NCBI GenBank assembly: GCA_900756945.1
Contig: CAAELZ010000093.1
Coordinates: forward strand, 1-46,889
From: an uncultured Collinsella sp.
GTDB taxonomy: Bacteria; Actinomycetota; Coriobacteriia; Coriobacteriales; Coriobacteriaceae
DNA length: 46,889 nt
Direction: 5' to 3'
In this document: positions 33,127 through 41,204 of the stretch, in pieces
Layout of the letters: each line of letters opens with the position of its first letter
Position numbering within the stretch: the stretch's first letter is position 1
The notes under the pieces: generated by a model
What the model saw: only the letters and a program-made list of their open reading frames with translations
The model's database searches: none
What the model was told of the DNA's origin: nothing
Made by a program: the position numbers and the translations under genes

Positions 33127-33545
33127 TGGCGCGCCCAGTCGACACACCGGAGCTAGCACGCAAACGTGAGCGTGAGGCCCAAATGGTGTCGCAGATGATT
33201 GCGCTGTGGTGTCGTGGGCATCATGGCGGCGGGCATGTGGTCGAACAGGCTGGCGACGATGAGTCCGTGCGCGTGAAACTCGGCCTTCGAACCATTACGC
33301 TCTGCCCCGAATGCGCCGAGCTGCAGAAATACGCCATCGCGCGCATTGAGCACTGCCCGCACATAGGCACCAAGACATTTTGCTCGGCATGTCCTTCGCA
33401 TTGTTACCGGCCTGCCATGCGCGAGAAGATCCGCGAGGTTATGCGTTGGTCGGGACCGCGTATGATCCGCTATCGCCCCATCACCGCCGTGAGACACGCG
33501 ATGGTAACAGTGCAGGCCAAACGCGCGGCGGCACGAAGCAAGTAG
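33126..33545 (+). CDS. YgbA-type nitrous-oxide-stimulated-promoter family protein
   Basis: The 139-aa protein matches the YgbA family (nitrosative-stress-induced in enterobacteria). It has conserved cysteines in LCPECAELQKYA, HCPH and TFCSACPSHCYRP, then a basic C-terminus. The cysteine pattern suggests metal or Fe-S binding. Its ATG overlaps the ABC transporter stop by one base (TAATG), so translation is coupled. The pairing with a CydDC-like exporter is consistent with a role under NO or thiol stress, by inference. Confidence 0.85.
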   Translation: MARPVDTPELARKREREAQMVSQMIALWCRGHHGGGHVVEQAGDDESVRVKLGLRTITLCPECAELQKYAIARIEHCPHIGTKTFCSACPSHCYRPAMREKIREVMRWSGPRMIRYRPITAVRHAMVTVQAKRAAARSK

Positions 33546-33665
33546 TCGCCGGCGCCGGCACGCGCCGCCCCGCCTTTCCACTCGATTTCGGCACCCGGCG
33601 TGCGCGGCGTGTTGAGAGCTGCACCATTACAATGGAGCGGATTCACCAAATGCAAAGGAGTCGCC

Positions 33666-34577
33666 ATGCCCGTCTGCCCGCTGGTCGATTGCCATACTCA
33701 TACCTCGTTCTCGGACGGGCACGCCTCGTTCGAGGACAACGTCCGTGCCGCTGCTGCCGCCGGCTGCCGCGTCATGGTCTCGACCGACCACCTTACCCTG
33801 CCCGCCAGTATGGATGCTAACTGCGAGGTGCAGGTCGTCGAGGGCGACTTGCCGGCACATCGTTTGGCCTTTGAGGACGCCCGCAAACTCGCCGCGCAGA
33901 TTGCGCCGGAGCTCACCTTTATCTACGGTTTTGAATGCGATTGGTACGAGGGCTGCGAGCCCTTGGTAGAGCACTGGTCCCAGGGCGCCGTCGTACGTCT
34001 GGGCAGCGTGCACTGGATTGGCAACCCGGGCGATATTGCGGCAGGCGCCGCGGGCACGGCAGGGACAGAGGACGTCGCGCGCCCCGATACACCCGATTCC
34101 CTTTGCGGTTGGATCGACGACGATACCAACCTGCATGTTTGGGAAAACTTAGGCGTGCGCGGCGTGTGGGAGTGCTACGTCGACGACTGGTGCCGTGCTT
34201 GCGAAAGCTCACTCAACTTTGACGCGATGGCCCATCCCGACCTGGTCATGCGCTTTTCGAAGGACGGCTTTGCACCCGACTTCGACCCCGCGCCGTTTTG
34301 GGAGCAGATGGCCGAATGCGCCCACGATACGGGTCGCCGCGTTGAGGTCTCGACCGCCGCACCGCGCAAGGGGCTCGACGATTACTACCCCGCGACCGGG
34401 CTGTTGCGCCGCTTCGCCCATGCCGAGGTGCCCATCACCTTTGGCTCGGACGCGCACCGCGCCTGCGACATCTGCTGGAACATCCGCGAGGCCCAGGCCC
34501 ACGCCTACGACTGCGGCTACCGGGCCTTCGATATCCCCCACCCCACCGGCGAATGGGAATCCACGCCCCTCGCCTAA
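33666..34577 (+). CDS. hisK: PHP-domain histidinol-phosphatase
   Basis: The 303-aa protein is a PHP phosphoesterase with metal-binding motifs VDCHTHTSFSDG (about 7-18), STDHLTL (about 38-44), GFECDWYEG and the C-terminal FGSDAHR. This family provides histidinol-phosphatase (HisK) where no HAD-type HisB or HisN domain exists. That fits here, since the hisB gene is dehydratase only. AAAGGAG lies before ATG 33666. It converges with hisE, with stops 27 bp apart. Another PHP substrate cannot be excluded. Confidence 0.85.
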   Translation: MPVCPLVDCHTHTSFSDGHASFEDNVRAAAAAGCRVMVSTDHLTLPASMDANCEVQVVEGDLPAHRLAFEDARKLAAQIAPELTFIYGFECDWYEGCEPLVEHWSQGAVVRLGSVHWIGNPGDIAAGAAGTAGTEDVARPDTPDSLCGWIDDDTNLHVWENLGVRGVWECYVDDWCRACESSLNFDAMAHPDLVMRFSKDGFAPDFDPAPFWEQMAECAHDTGRRVEVSTAAPRKGLDDYYPATGLLRRFAHAEVPITFGSDAHRACDICWNIREAQAHAYDCGYRAFDIPHPTGEWESTPLA

Positions 34578-34609
34578 CTAGTCGTTTAAGAACGTCCCCA
34601 ATGACTAGT
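34577..34609. repeat. Palindrome between hisK and hisE, CTAGTCA family, copy 2
   Basis: ACTAGTCGTT pairs with AATGACTAGT (one G-U), with an AACGT core between. It spans the convergent stop codons of hisK and hisE and may act as a two-way transcription barrier. Related to 9032-9062. Confidence 0.6.
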
Positions 34610-34922
34610 GGCGGCGGGCGTTGAGTTCGCCGGCCAGTTCGTCGAGGGTGATGCCGTAGCGCTCGAGCGTCACGAGCAGGTGGTAGATCAGGTCGCCGGC
34701 CTCGTAGCGGATGTGATCGTGGTCGTTATCCTTGCAGGCCATGATCACCTCGCTCGCCTCCTCGGCAAGCTTCTTGAGAAGCTCGTCCTCGACGTCGGTC
34801 AGCAGACGCGCGGTATAGCTCTCCTGCGGCGGCGCATCGCGACGGCCGTGAATCACCTCGGCCAGTCCCGTCAGCGTCTCACCGATGTTTCCCGGCTGCA
34901 CGTTAGCTGTTCTGACTCCCAT
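34605..34922 (-). CDS. hisE: Phosphoribosyl-ATP pyrophosphatase
   Basis: The 105-aa protein is the second-step enzyme of histidine synthesis (PR-ATP to PR-AMP). It is an all-alpha MazG-fold protein with ESYTARLL, the metal-binding KLAEEASEVIMA helix and RYEAGDLIYHLLVTL. GAGAGGAA precedes the ATG. It is the last gene of the his operon, separated from the hisI gene by a 75-aa unknown gene. Confidence 0.95.
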   Translation of the reverse strand: MGVRTANVQPGNIGETLTGLAEVIHGRRDAPPQESYTARLLTDVEDELLKKLAEEASEVIMACKDNDHDHIRYEAGDLIYHLLVTLERYGITLDELAGELNARRH

Positions 34923-34937
34923 GGTTATTTCCTCTCG

Positions 34938-35165
34938 TTACTGCAGCGTAAAGTAGGTACCGGTCTCATCGAACCGAGGCTTTGCGCCCTTTTTCTCAAA
35001 GAACTCGACGATGACGGCATGGGCCTCATTGAGCCTTTCCTTCTCGGCCTCGAGCCAAAGCGACTGCGCCCCGCAGGCATCAGTCAGGTGCACGCGGCAT
35101 GGCACGCCCGCGCGGAGGAGCTCGGTGTTGCATTCGGCGACCTCGAACGGCGTCACGACTTTCAT
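34938..35165 (-). CDS. Unknown 75-aa protein inside the his operon
   Basis: I do not recognise the family. The acidic peptide begins MKVVTPFEVAECNTELLRAG and has a central amphipathic helix (LWLEAEKERLNEAHAVIVEF) and a short C-terminal beta-like stretch. The ATG overlaps the hisI stop as ATGA, which strongly suggests real, coupled translation. It sits between hisI and hisE, whose products catalyse consecutive steps, so it may be an accessory or bridging factor. No signal or membrane segment is seen. Confidence 0.75.
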   Translation of the reverse strand: MKVVTPFEVAECNTELLRAGVPCRVHLTDACGAQSLWLEAEKERLNEAHAVIVEFFEKKGAKPRFDETGTYFTLQ

Positions 35166-35503
35166 CGCACTCCCCCTTCCACGCGCTTAAAGAAGCAGGT
35201 ACGGTTGCCGGTATGGCAGGCCGGGCCCGGTGAGTCCACCTTGACCAGCAGCGTATCGCTATCGCAGTCGGCCCAGAGCTCCTTGACCTCCTGCATGTTG
35301 CCACTCGTCGCGCCCTTGTTCCAGAGCTCCTGACGGCTGCGACTCCAAAACCACGTGGTCCCGGTCTTGAGCGTCAGCCCCACCGATTCCTCGTTCATCC
35401 AAGCAACCATAAGCACCTCACCGGTGTCATGCTGCTGAACCACGCAAGGAATCAGCCCGCGGGCGTCGTACGTAAGATCAGACGCTTCTATTACCTCAGT
35501 CAT
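35162..35503 (-). CDS. hisI: Phosphoribosyl-AMP cyclohydrolase
   Basis: The 113-aa enzyme opens the purine ring of PR-AMP in histidine synthesis. It has the zinc/magnesium ligands in WADCDSDTLLVKVD (Dx C x D) and the GPACHTGNRTCFF cysteines, plus QQHDTGEVLMVAWMNEES. Start 35503 is chosen because GGGAGA lies 5 nt upstream; an open frame further up runs through the palindromic repeat. hisI and hisE are separate here, not fused as in enterobacteria. Confidence 0.95.
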   Translation of the reverse strand: MTEVIEASDLTYDARGLIPCVVQQHDTGEVLMVAWMNEESVGLTLKTGTTWFWSRSRQELWNKGATSGNMQEVKELWADCDSDTLLVKVDSPGPACHTGNRTCFFKRVEGGVR

Positions 35504-35547
35504 CATTTCTCCCAAGTAACAAACGAAATCCCACAGGTCGGCGAGGG

Positions 35548-35641
35548 TTGTCCAGGTGCCGCAGGTTGCCGCGAAAGAGGAGCGACGCGTACTTTGGTAC
35601 GCGAGCGACGGTTTGAGCGGCAAGATGCGGTGCCTGGGCAA
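35548..35641. repeat. Covarying palindromic element, copy 2 (3' of hisF)
   Basis: The arms 35548-35572 and 35617-35641 pair at 23 of 25 positions with the same 2-nt mismatch site as copy 1. The centre has CGCGTAC/GTACGCG flanked by the same GAAAGAGGAGCG and AGCGACGGTTTGA. It ends 9 bp from the hisF stop and lies within the hisF-hisI gap of the operon, in the same orientation relative to the gene as copy 1. Confidence 0.85.
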
Positions 35642-35650
35642 GCCGCAGCA

Positions 35651-36433
35651 CTAGAAGTCCAGCCTCACAGGGATGCCTTGGCTGGCCATATACTCCTTCA
35701 CCTGGCGAATGCTGAAAGTTCCAAAGTGAAAGACGCTGGCCGCCAGTACGGCGTCGGCTTCGCCCTCGATCACGCCCTCGGCAAAATGCTCGAGCGTGCC
35801 CACGCCACCGCTCGCGATGACGGGAATCGGCACCGCACGCGCCACGGCGCGGGTGAGTGCCAGGTCAAAGCCGGCCTTGGTGCCGTCGCGGTCCATGCTG
35901 GTCAGCAAGATCTCGCCGGCGCCGCGGCGAGCCACCTCCTCGGCCCACGCCACCGCGTCGATACCCGTGGCATTGCGACCGCCCGCCGTGAAGACCTCCC
36001 ACTTGTCGGCATCCGGCTGCCCAGGCAGGCCGACGCGCTTGGCATCGATCGCCACGACCACGGCCTGGCTGCCAAACGCCGCGGCAGCTTGGCTGATCAG
36101 CGACGGGTCGCGCACGGCGGCAGAGTTGAGCGATACCTTGTCGGCACCGGCCGCCACCATCGTTCGCATGCCCGCAAGGTCGCGAAAGCCACCGCCCACG
36201 GTGTAGGGAATGGCGAGCTCCTCGGCCGCATGCGCCGCCATCTCGATGGTCGTCGCACGGTTGTCGCTCGTGGCAGTGATGTCCAGGAACACGACCTCGT
36301 CCGCACCCTCGCGATCGTAGGCACGGGCAAGCTCCACCGGATCGCCCGCATCGCGCAGGCTCACAAAGTTGACGCCCTTGACCACGCGGCCGTCCTTAAC
36401 GTCCAGGCAGGGAATGACGCGTTTGGTAAGCAT
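35651..36433 (-). CDS. hisF: Imidazole glycerol phosphate synthase, cyclase subunit
   Basis: The 260-aa (beta-alpha)8 barrel uses ammonia from HisH to make IGP and AICAR. It starts MLTKRVIPCLDVKDGRVVKG with the catalytic D11, has D131-type acid in VVVAIDAKRV, and phosphate-binding GGVGTL and SGG motifs. It overlaps no gene; 3 bp separate it from hisA upstream. The AICAR it makes is the PurH substrate. Confidence 0.96.
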   Translation of the reverse strand: MLTKRVIPCLDVKDGRVVKGVNFVSLRDAGDPVELARAYDREGADEVVFLDITATSDNRATTIEMAAHAAEELAIPYTVGGGFRDLAGMRTMVAAGADKVSLNSAAVRDPSLISQAAAAFGSQAVVVAIDAKRVGLPGQPDADKWEVFTAGGRNATGIDAVAWAEEVARRGAGEILLTSMDRDGTKAGFDLALTRAVARAVPIPVIASGGVGTLEHFAEGVIEGEADAVLAASVFHFGTFSIRQVKEYMASQGIPVRLDF

Positions 36434-36436
36434 GGG

Positions 36437-37180
36437 CTACTCCTCCCCTCGCGCGGCGGCCAGCGCCTGGGCCAGCGTAAAGTTGCCCTCGTAGAGTGCA
36501 CGGCCGGTAATAGCGCCTTCAATCGCGCCCTCACCCACCGCGGCCAGCGCGCGGATGTCATCGAGCGTCGAGATGCCGCCCGAAGCCACGACGGGAAAGC
36601 CCGCGACCTCGGCCACATGGCGATACACCGCCACATCAATACCCGTCTGCATGCCATCGCGCGCGATGTCGGTATACACCAGATGCTTAAAGCCCAGCTC
36701 GGAAAGCTGCGCCACGGCATCGTCGAGCGCCACGCCCGTGCCGTCGCGCCAGCCGTTCACCTTGACTTGGCCATCGCGCGCGGCAATGTCTGCCACCAGT
36801 AACTCGCCAAAGCCTTGCGCCGCCACCTCGGCAAATCCCGGCTCGGTCACGAGCACCGTGCCCAACGCGATGCGGCGCGCGCCGTAGCCCGCCAGTTCAT
36901 CGATGCGCGCGAGCGAGCGAACGCCGCCGCCCACGTCCACGGACAGGCCGTCGACGCCGCAGATAGCCTTAATCGCCGCCGAGTTGGCAGCGCACGCGTC
37001 CTCGTCCTCGCCAAAGGCAGCGGACAGGTCAACGACGTGCACCCAGCTCGCGCCCTGCTCGGCAAACGAGCGGGCGACGGCCACGGGATCGTCGGAATAT
37101 ACCTTGCAGCGGCTGCGGTCGCCGCGCTCCAGGCGCACGACCTTGCCGCCGATCAGATCGATTGCGGGAAACAGGATCAT
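36437..37180 (-). CDS. hisA: ProFAR isomerase
   Basis: The 247-aa barrel catalyses the Amadori rearrangement of ProFAR. It starts MILFPAIDLIGGKVVRLERG with D8, and has VDVGGGVRS, D128-type acid in LVYTDIARDGMQTG and VVASGGIST. It overlaps the hisH stop by 4 bp (ATGA). HisF and HisA are paralogues; the arrangement H-A-F is the usual one. Confidence 0.96.
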   Translation of the reverse strand: MILFPAIDLIGGKVVRLERGDRSRCKVYSDDPVAVARSFAEQGASWVHVVDLSAAFGEDEDACAANSAAIKAICGVDGLSVDVGGGVRSLARIDELAGYGARRIALGTVLVTEPGFAEVAAQGFGELLVADIAARDGQVKVNGWRDGTGVALDDAVAQLSELGFKHLVYTDIARDGMQTGIDVAVYRHVAEVAGFPVVASGGISTLDDIRALAAVGEGAIEGAITGRALYEGNFTLAQALAAARGEE

Positions 37181-37878
37181 CGGCCAACCTCCTCGACGAT
37201 GCTCACGAAGTTCTTAAGGATGCGCTGACCCAGCGCGGAGGATTTCTCGGGATGGAACTGGCAGCCCCACACGTTGCCATGGCGCACGATGCACGGGAAA
37301 CTCCGCGTATAGTGCGTGCGCGCCAGCACATTGGCAGCATCGGCGTCGTCAGCCGCCGCGTAGCTGTGGGTGAAGTACATGTTGGCACCCTCGGCAAAAC
37401 CGGCAAGCAGCGGATCGGCCGCACCGGCGGGCGTCATGTGCACCTGGTCCCAGCCCACGTGCGGCACCTTCAGGCGGCTCGACCCCAAGCGCACGCACGA
37501 ACCGCGCATAATGCCCAGGCCATCGACCCAGGGACCACCGGCCTGCCCGGAGGCGTCGCCGTCCGCGGCAACACCCTCGTCCGCAGGCACGCCCTCGTTG
37601 CCGCGCTCAAAAAACAGCTGAAGGCCCAGGCAGATGCCGAGCAGCGGAGTTCCGGCGGCAACGGCATCGAGCACGGCCACCTCCTCGCCGCTCTGACGCA
37701 TAAAGGCGATCGCGTCATAGAACGCACCCACGCCCGGGATGACCAGGCCGTCGGCGTTGCGGATCTGCTCCGGATCGTCCGACGTGCAGGCGGCAGCACC
37801 GGCGCGCGCAAGCCCGCGCACGACGCTCGACAAGTTGCCCTTGTGGTAGTCGACCACCACGATCTTCGGTTCGCCCAC
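37177..37878 (-). CDS. hisH: Imidazole glycerol phosphate synthase, glutaminase subunit
   Basis: The 233-aa class I glutamine amidotransferase feeds ammonia to HisF. The nucleophile Cys lies in LLGICLGLQLFFE (about 80), the His-Glu pair in WGCQFHPEKSSALG near the C-terminus. A glycine/alanine-rich insert (about 95-115, GVAADGDASGQAGG) is longer than usual. A GTG start at 37878 has GGAGG upstream; an ATG 51 nt further up is in the loop of the hairpin and less likely. Confidence 0.93.
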   Translation of the reverse strand: MGEPKIVVVDYHKGNLSSVVRGLARAGAAACTSDDPEQIRNADGLVIPGVGAFYDAIAFMRQSGEEVAVLDAVAAGTPLLGICLGLQLFFERGNEGVPADEGVAADGDASGQAGGPWVDGLGIMRGSCVRLGSSRLKVPHVGWDQVHMTPAGAADPLLAGFAEGANMYFTHSYAAADDADAANVLARTHYTRSFPCIVRHGNVWGCQFHPEKSSALGQRILKNFVSIVEEVGR

Positions 37879-37903
37879 GCGACCCCTCCACTTCTCATCA
37901 TCC

Positions 37904-37944
37904 AAAACCACCACAAAGAGGACAGGCATCTTCGTGGTGGTTTT
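37904..37944 (-). terminator. Hairpin between hisB and hisH, possible attenuator
   Basis: A perfect 11-bp stem AAAACCACCAC/GTGGTGGTTTT with a 19-nt loop. On the minus strand the second arm ends in TTTT, so it could act as a weak intra-operon terminator. It may lower expression of the hisH-A-F-I-E part. Confidence 0.55.
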
Positions 37945-37957
37945 ACCCTTGTGACGG

Positions 37958-38545
37958 TTACAGCGAGCCCTTGGTGCTGGGGATACCCTGCACGCGGGGA
38001 TCGAGTTCGCAGGCGCGGCGCATCGTGCGGCCCACGGCCTTAAAGGCGGCCTCGATAATGTGGTGCGAATTGCCGCCCGCCAGCTCGCGCACGTGCAGCG
38101 TGAGCTTGGCATCGCGCGCAAAGGCATAGAAGAACTCGACGGCCAGCTCGGTATCAAAGCTGCCCACGCGCTCAGTCGGCACGGGCAGCTCGCAATAGGC
38201 CTGCCCGCGACCCGAGATATCCACGGCGGCCATCACGAGTGTCTCGTCCATGGCGATCGCCGCGTCGGCAAAGCGCGTAATACCCGCCTTGTCGCCCAGC
38301 GCCTGGCAAAACGCCTCGCCCAGCACAATGCCCGTGTCCTCAACGGTGTGGTGCGCGTCGACCTCGACGTCGCCCACCGCATGCACCGTCAGATCGAACA
38401 GGCCATGGCGGCCAAAAGCGTTGAGCATGTGGTCGAAAAACGGCACGCCGGTCGAGATATCGCACACGCCAGATCCGTCCAGGTCGAGCTTTACGACAAT
38501 GTCGGTCTCGCCCGTCTTGCGGGTTACCTCGGCATAGCGGTCCAT
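37958..38545 (-). CDS. hisB: Imidazoleglycerol-phosphate dehydratase
   Basis: The 195-aa monofunctional enzyme dehydrates IGP to imidazole acetol phosphate. It has the manganese-binding LNAFGRHGLFDL, DAHHTVEDTGI and second repeat NSHHIIEAAFKAVGR. The phosphatase half found in enterobacterial HisB is absent. Its ATG directly follows the hisC stop. Confidence 0.96.
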   Translation of the reverse strand: MDRYAEVTRKTGETDIVVKLDLDGSGVCDISTGVPFFDHMLNAFGRHGLFDLTVHAVGDVEVDAHHTVEDTGIVLGEAFCQALGDKAGITRFADAAIAMDETLVMAAVDISGRGQAYCELPVPTERVGSFDTELAVEFFYAFARDAKLTLHVRELAGGNSHHIIEAAFKAVGRTMRRACELDPRVQGIPSTKGSL

Positions 38546-39661
38546 CTACATCTCCTCCTTCACCAGCGCGGCAAACGCGGCCAGCACCTCGTCGTTTTCC
38601 TGCGGCGTACCCACAGTGATGCGCAGACAGTCCGCAAGCCCCGGCGCGTAGCTAAAGTCGCGCACCAAAATCGAATACTCGTCGCGCAGACGCTCGCGCA
38701 CGCGCGTGGCATGCGGCGTGCGCACGAGCACAAAGTTCGCCGCGCTCGGCCATGCCTCCACGGGCATGCCATCGGCAGCCATTGCGCGCAGGGCGCACAG
38801 CTCGCGCTCGCGCTCGGATGCGATCTGTGCCACCACGGGCGTGTAGGCATCACGGGCACGCACGCAGGCAAGTGCTGCCGCCTGGCTCAGCACGTTAACT
38901 GAATAGATCTGGCGAATCGCCGCGAACACGTCGATGACTTCCGGCGCCGCGATCACGTAACCCAGACGCGTACCGGCAGCGCCAAACGCCTTGGACAACG
39001 TATGCAGAATCACCAGGTTGGGATGCTCGGCGATAAGCCCCTGCGCCGTGGTGACCGCGCCAAACGAATCGTCGGCAAACTCCACGTAGGCCTCGTCAAC
39101 CATTACCATGCCGGGGCACGCATCGCACAGCGCCGCGACAAAGTCGAGCGGTGCCACGTCACCCGTGGGGTTGTTGGGCGAGGTCACGATTGCCAGGTTG
39201 CACTCGGACGCCGCCGCAAGCACGGCTGCCTGGTCGAGCTCAAAGGTCGCGGGGTCGCGCCACACGTCGCGCACCTCGGTCTGACAGAGCGACGCAAAGA
39301 ACGCATACTCGCTAAAGCACGGCGGGCAGTTGAGCAGGGTCCTCCCCGCGCCACCAAACGCCAGCAGATAGTTATAGAGCAGCTCGTCGCCGCCGTTTCC
39401 CACGCAGATGCTCTCGCGCGTCACGCCATGCCAAGCGGCAAGCTCGTCGCGCAGATCGTTGGACATGGGATCGGGATAGCGGTTGAGCGGCGTGGCAGCC
39501 AGGGCGGCGTCGACCGCCTCGCGCACGCCAGCCGGCACGGGATAGGTGTTCTCGTTGGCCGAAAGGTTGATGCGCGTGGGCGTAAAGTTGGGATCGTAGG
39601 GCTCAATACCGGCCAGGTAAGGCTGGACGAGCTCCTTCATGCGAGGCGTGAGTTCGGCCAT
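38546..39661 (-). CDS. hisC: Histidinol-phosphate aminotransferase
   Basis: The 371-aa PLP enzyme has RINLSANENTYPVP, SPNNPTGD, MVDEAYVEF and the Schiff-base lysine in LHTLSKAFGAAGTRLGY, followed by the arginine LRITVG. It transaminates imidazole acetol phosphate to histidinol phosphate. It starts 2 nt after the hisD stop, consistent with coupling. Confidence 0.94.
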   Translation of the reverse strand: MAELTPRMKELVQPYLAGIEPYDPNFTPTRINLSANENTYPVPAGVREAVDAALAATPLNRYPDPMSNDLRDELAAWHGVTRESICVGNGGDELLYNYLLAFGGAGRTLLNCPPCFSEYAFFASLCQTEVRDVWRDPATFELDQAAVLAAASECNLAIVTSPNNPTGDVAPLDFVAALCDACPGMVMVDEAYVEFADDSFGAVTTAQGLIAEHPNLVILHTLSKAFGAAGTRLGYVIAAPEVIDVFAAIRQIYSVNVLSQAAALACVRARDAYTPVVAQIASERERELCALRAMAADGMPVEAWPSAANFVLVRTPHATRVRERLRDEYSILVRDFSYAPGLADCLRITVGTPQENDEVLAAFAALVKEEM

Positions 39662-39662
39662 A

Positions 39663-41099
39663 TTAGGCCTCCCCGCCGGTTACGCCAGCGCCATCTGCGC
39701 CTGCAGCCGCCAGGTCCACGCCCTCGGCAACCGTCGCCACGGCGTCGCCCGGCCAGGCAACCTTGGTCAGGTCGGCCGCGGCGAGCGACTCGGCGCTCAC
39801 GGCATCCTCGCCCTGCTCCAACACGCGGCGACGCAGTGCGGCCGAAAGCGCGTGCGCCCACAGGCCCTCGGCCTCGGCCAGACGCTGCGTAGCGGGAGCG
39901 TCGGAGAGCAGGCCCTCGGGCGTATAGCATATAACGCTCGAGCGCTTAACGAACTCTTCGACCGAAAGCGGGTTGGAGAACATGGCCGTGCCGCCGGTCG
40001 GCAACGTGTGGTTGGGACCGGCAACGTAATCGCCGAGCGGCTCGGAGCTCCAAGCGCCCACAAAGATGGCGCCGGCGTTGCGAATGCCGCCGAGCAGGCC
40101 CATCGCATCCTTGCAGTGCAGCTCAAGGTGCTCGGGCGCCACGGTGTTCACGGCCTCGACGGCGGCCGCCATGTCGGCGGCCACCACGATGGCGCCTTCG
40201 TTATCGAGCGAAGCGCACGTAATCTCGGCACGCGGGGACTGCGCTACCAGAATGTCGATACCCGCCTCGACCTCACGCGCAAACTGCTCGTCGCAGGTCA
40301 CCAGATAGCAGGCCGCCAGCGGATCGTGCTCGGCCTGAGCCATCAGGTCGGCCGCGACCACCATAGGCTTGGCCGTGGCATCGGCCAGCACGCAGACCTC
40401 GGAGGGACCGGCGACCATGTCGATACCCACGTCACCCGAGACAATCTGCTTGGCAGCGGCAACAAAGGCGTTGCCCGGGCCGGTGATTTTGTCGACGCGC
40501 GGAATGGTCTCGGTACCGTACGCCAGCGCGGCCACGGCCTGGGCGCCGCCCACCATATAGATTTCGTCCACGCCGCCGAGCTTGGCCGCCGCGAGCGTAT
40601 ACGGGCTAATCAGTCCATCCTTTTGCGGCGGGGTCACCATGACCACGCGCTCAACGCCGGCAACCTTGGCGGGAATGGCGTTCATAAGCACGGTGGAAGG
40701 GTACTGCGCGCGACCGCCCGGCACGTAGATGCCGGCCGCAGCAAGCGGGGTCACCTTAACGCCGAGCATCGTGCCGTCCGGGCGCGTGGTAAACCAGCTC
40801 TGCTCGACCTCGCGCTGGTGGAACTCGCGAATCTGGCGCGCAGCCTTTTCGAGCGCGGCGACAAAGGCCGGATCGAGGCCTTCGAGCGCGGCATCGATCT
40901 GCTCCTGCGGAAGACGGAAGCTCTGCAGCTCAACACCGTCAAAACGCTGGCAGTAATCGCGCACCGCGGCATCGCCGTTGGCACGCACGTTGGCCACGAT
41001 ATCGCGAGCGGCGTCGACGATGTTTTGCGGCAGCACGCCCTTACGGTTGAGCTGGTTGGTAACGAGGCGCTCACCGGGAGCAAGCTTGATGGTCTTCAT
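39663..41099 (-). CDS. hisD: Histidinol dehydrogenase
   Basis: The 478-aa NAD-dependent enzyme oxidises histidinol to histidine in the last two steps. It has ARAQYPSTVLMNAIPAKVAGV, GNAFVAAAKQIVSGDVGIDM, PSEVCVLADATA, the zinc site AEHDPLAACYLVT and PNHTLPTGGTAMFSNPLSVEEFVKR. The C-terminus is some 40 residues longer than usual and alanine/glycine-rich. GGGGATA precedes the ATG. Confidence 0.95.
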   Translation of the reverse strand: MKTIKLAPGERLVTNQLNRKGVLPQNIVDAARDIVANVRANGDAAVRDYCQRFDGVELQSFRLPQEQIDAALEGLDPAFVAALEKAARQIREFHQREVEQSWFTTRPDGTMLGVKVTPLAAAGIYVPGGRAQYPSTVLMNAIPAKVAGVERVVMVTPPQKDGLISPYTLAAAKLGGVDEIYMVGGAQAVAALAYGTETIPRVDKITGPGNAFVAAAKQIVSGDVGIDMVAGPSEVCVLADATAKPMVVAADLMAQAEHDPLAACYLVTCDEQFAREVEAGIDILVAQSPRAEITCASLDNEGAIVVAADMAAAVEAVNTVAPEHLELHCKDAMGLLGGIRNAGAIFVGAWSSEPLGDYVAGPNHTLPTGGTAMFSNPLSVEEFVKRSSVICYTPEGLLSDAPATQRLAEAEGLWAHALSAALRRRVLEQGEDAVSAESLAAADLTKVAWPGDAVATVAEGVDLAAAGADGAGVTGGEA

Positions 41100-41132
41100 T
41101 TCGGTATCCCCTATCGGTCGAGGTTGTGTTCG

Positions 41133-41177
41133 AAAAACGAGAGACCGGGCGGCGGCGCCAGTCGGCCCGCCGCCCGG
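41133..41177 (-). terminator. Hairpin between hisZG and hisD
   Basis: An 11-bp GC stem CCGGGCGGCGG (41145-41155)/CCGCCGCCCGG (41167-41177). On the minus strand TTTTT follows 7 bases later. The offset makes it a weak intrinsic terminator, so partial attenuation after the first gene is plausible. Confidence 0.55.
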
Positions 41178-41204
41178 ACGTTGGGGCGCCCGTGCGTGCT
41201 CGCG

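Noticed and set aside
35630..35641. CCTGGGCA string in the second palindromic element resembling the 3' conserved part of the ZTP (AICAR) riboswitch
   Set aside because: It lies on the plus strand while the genes are on the minus strand, the other conserved parts are absent, and the string is explained by the stem.
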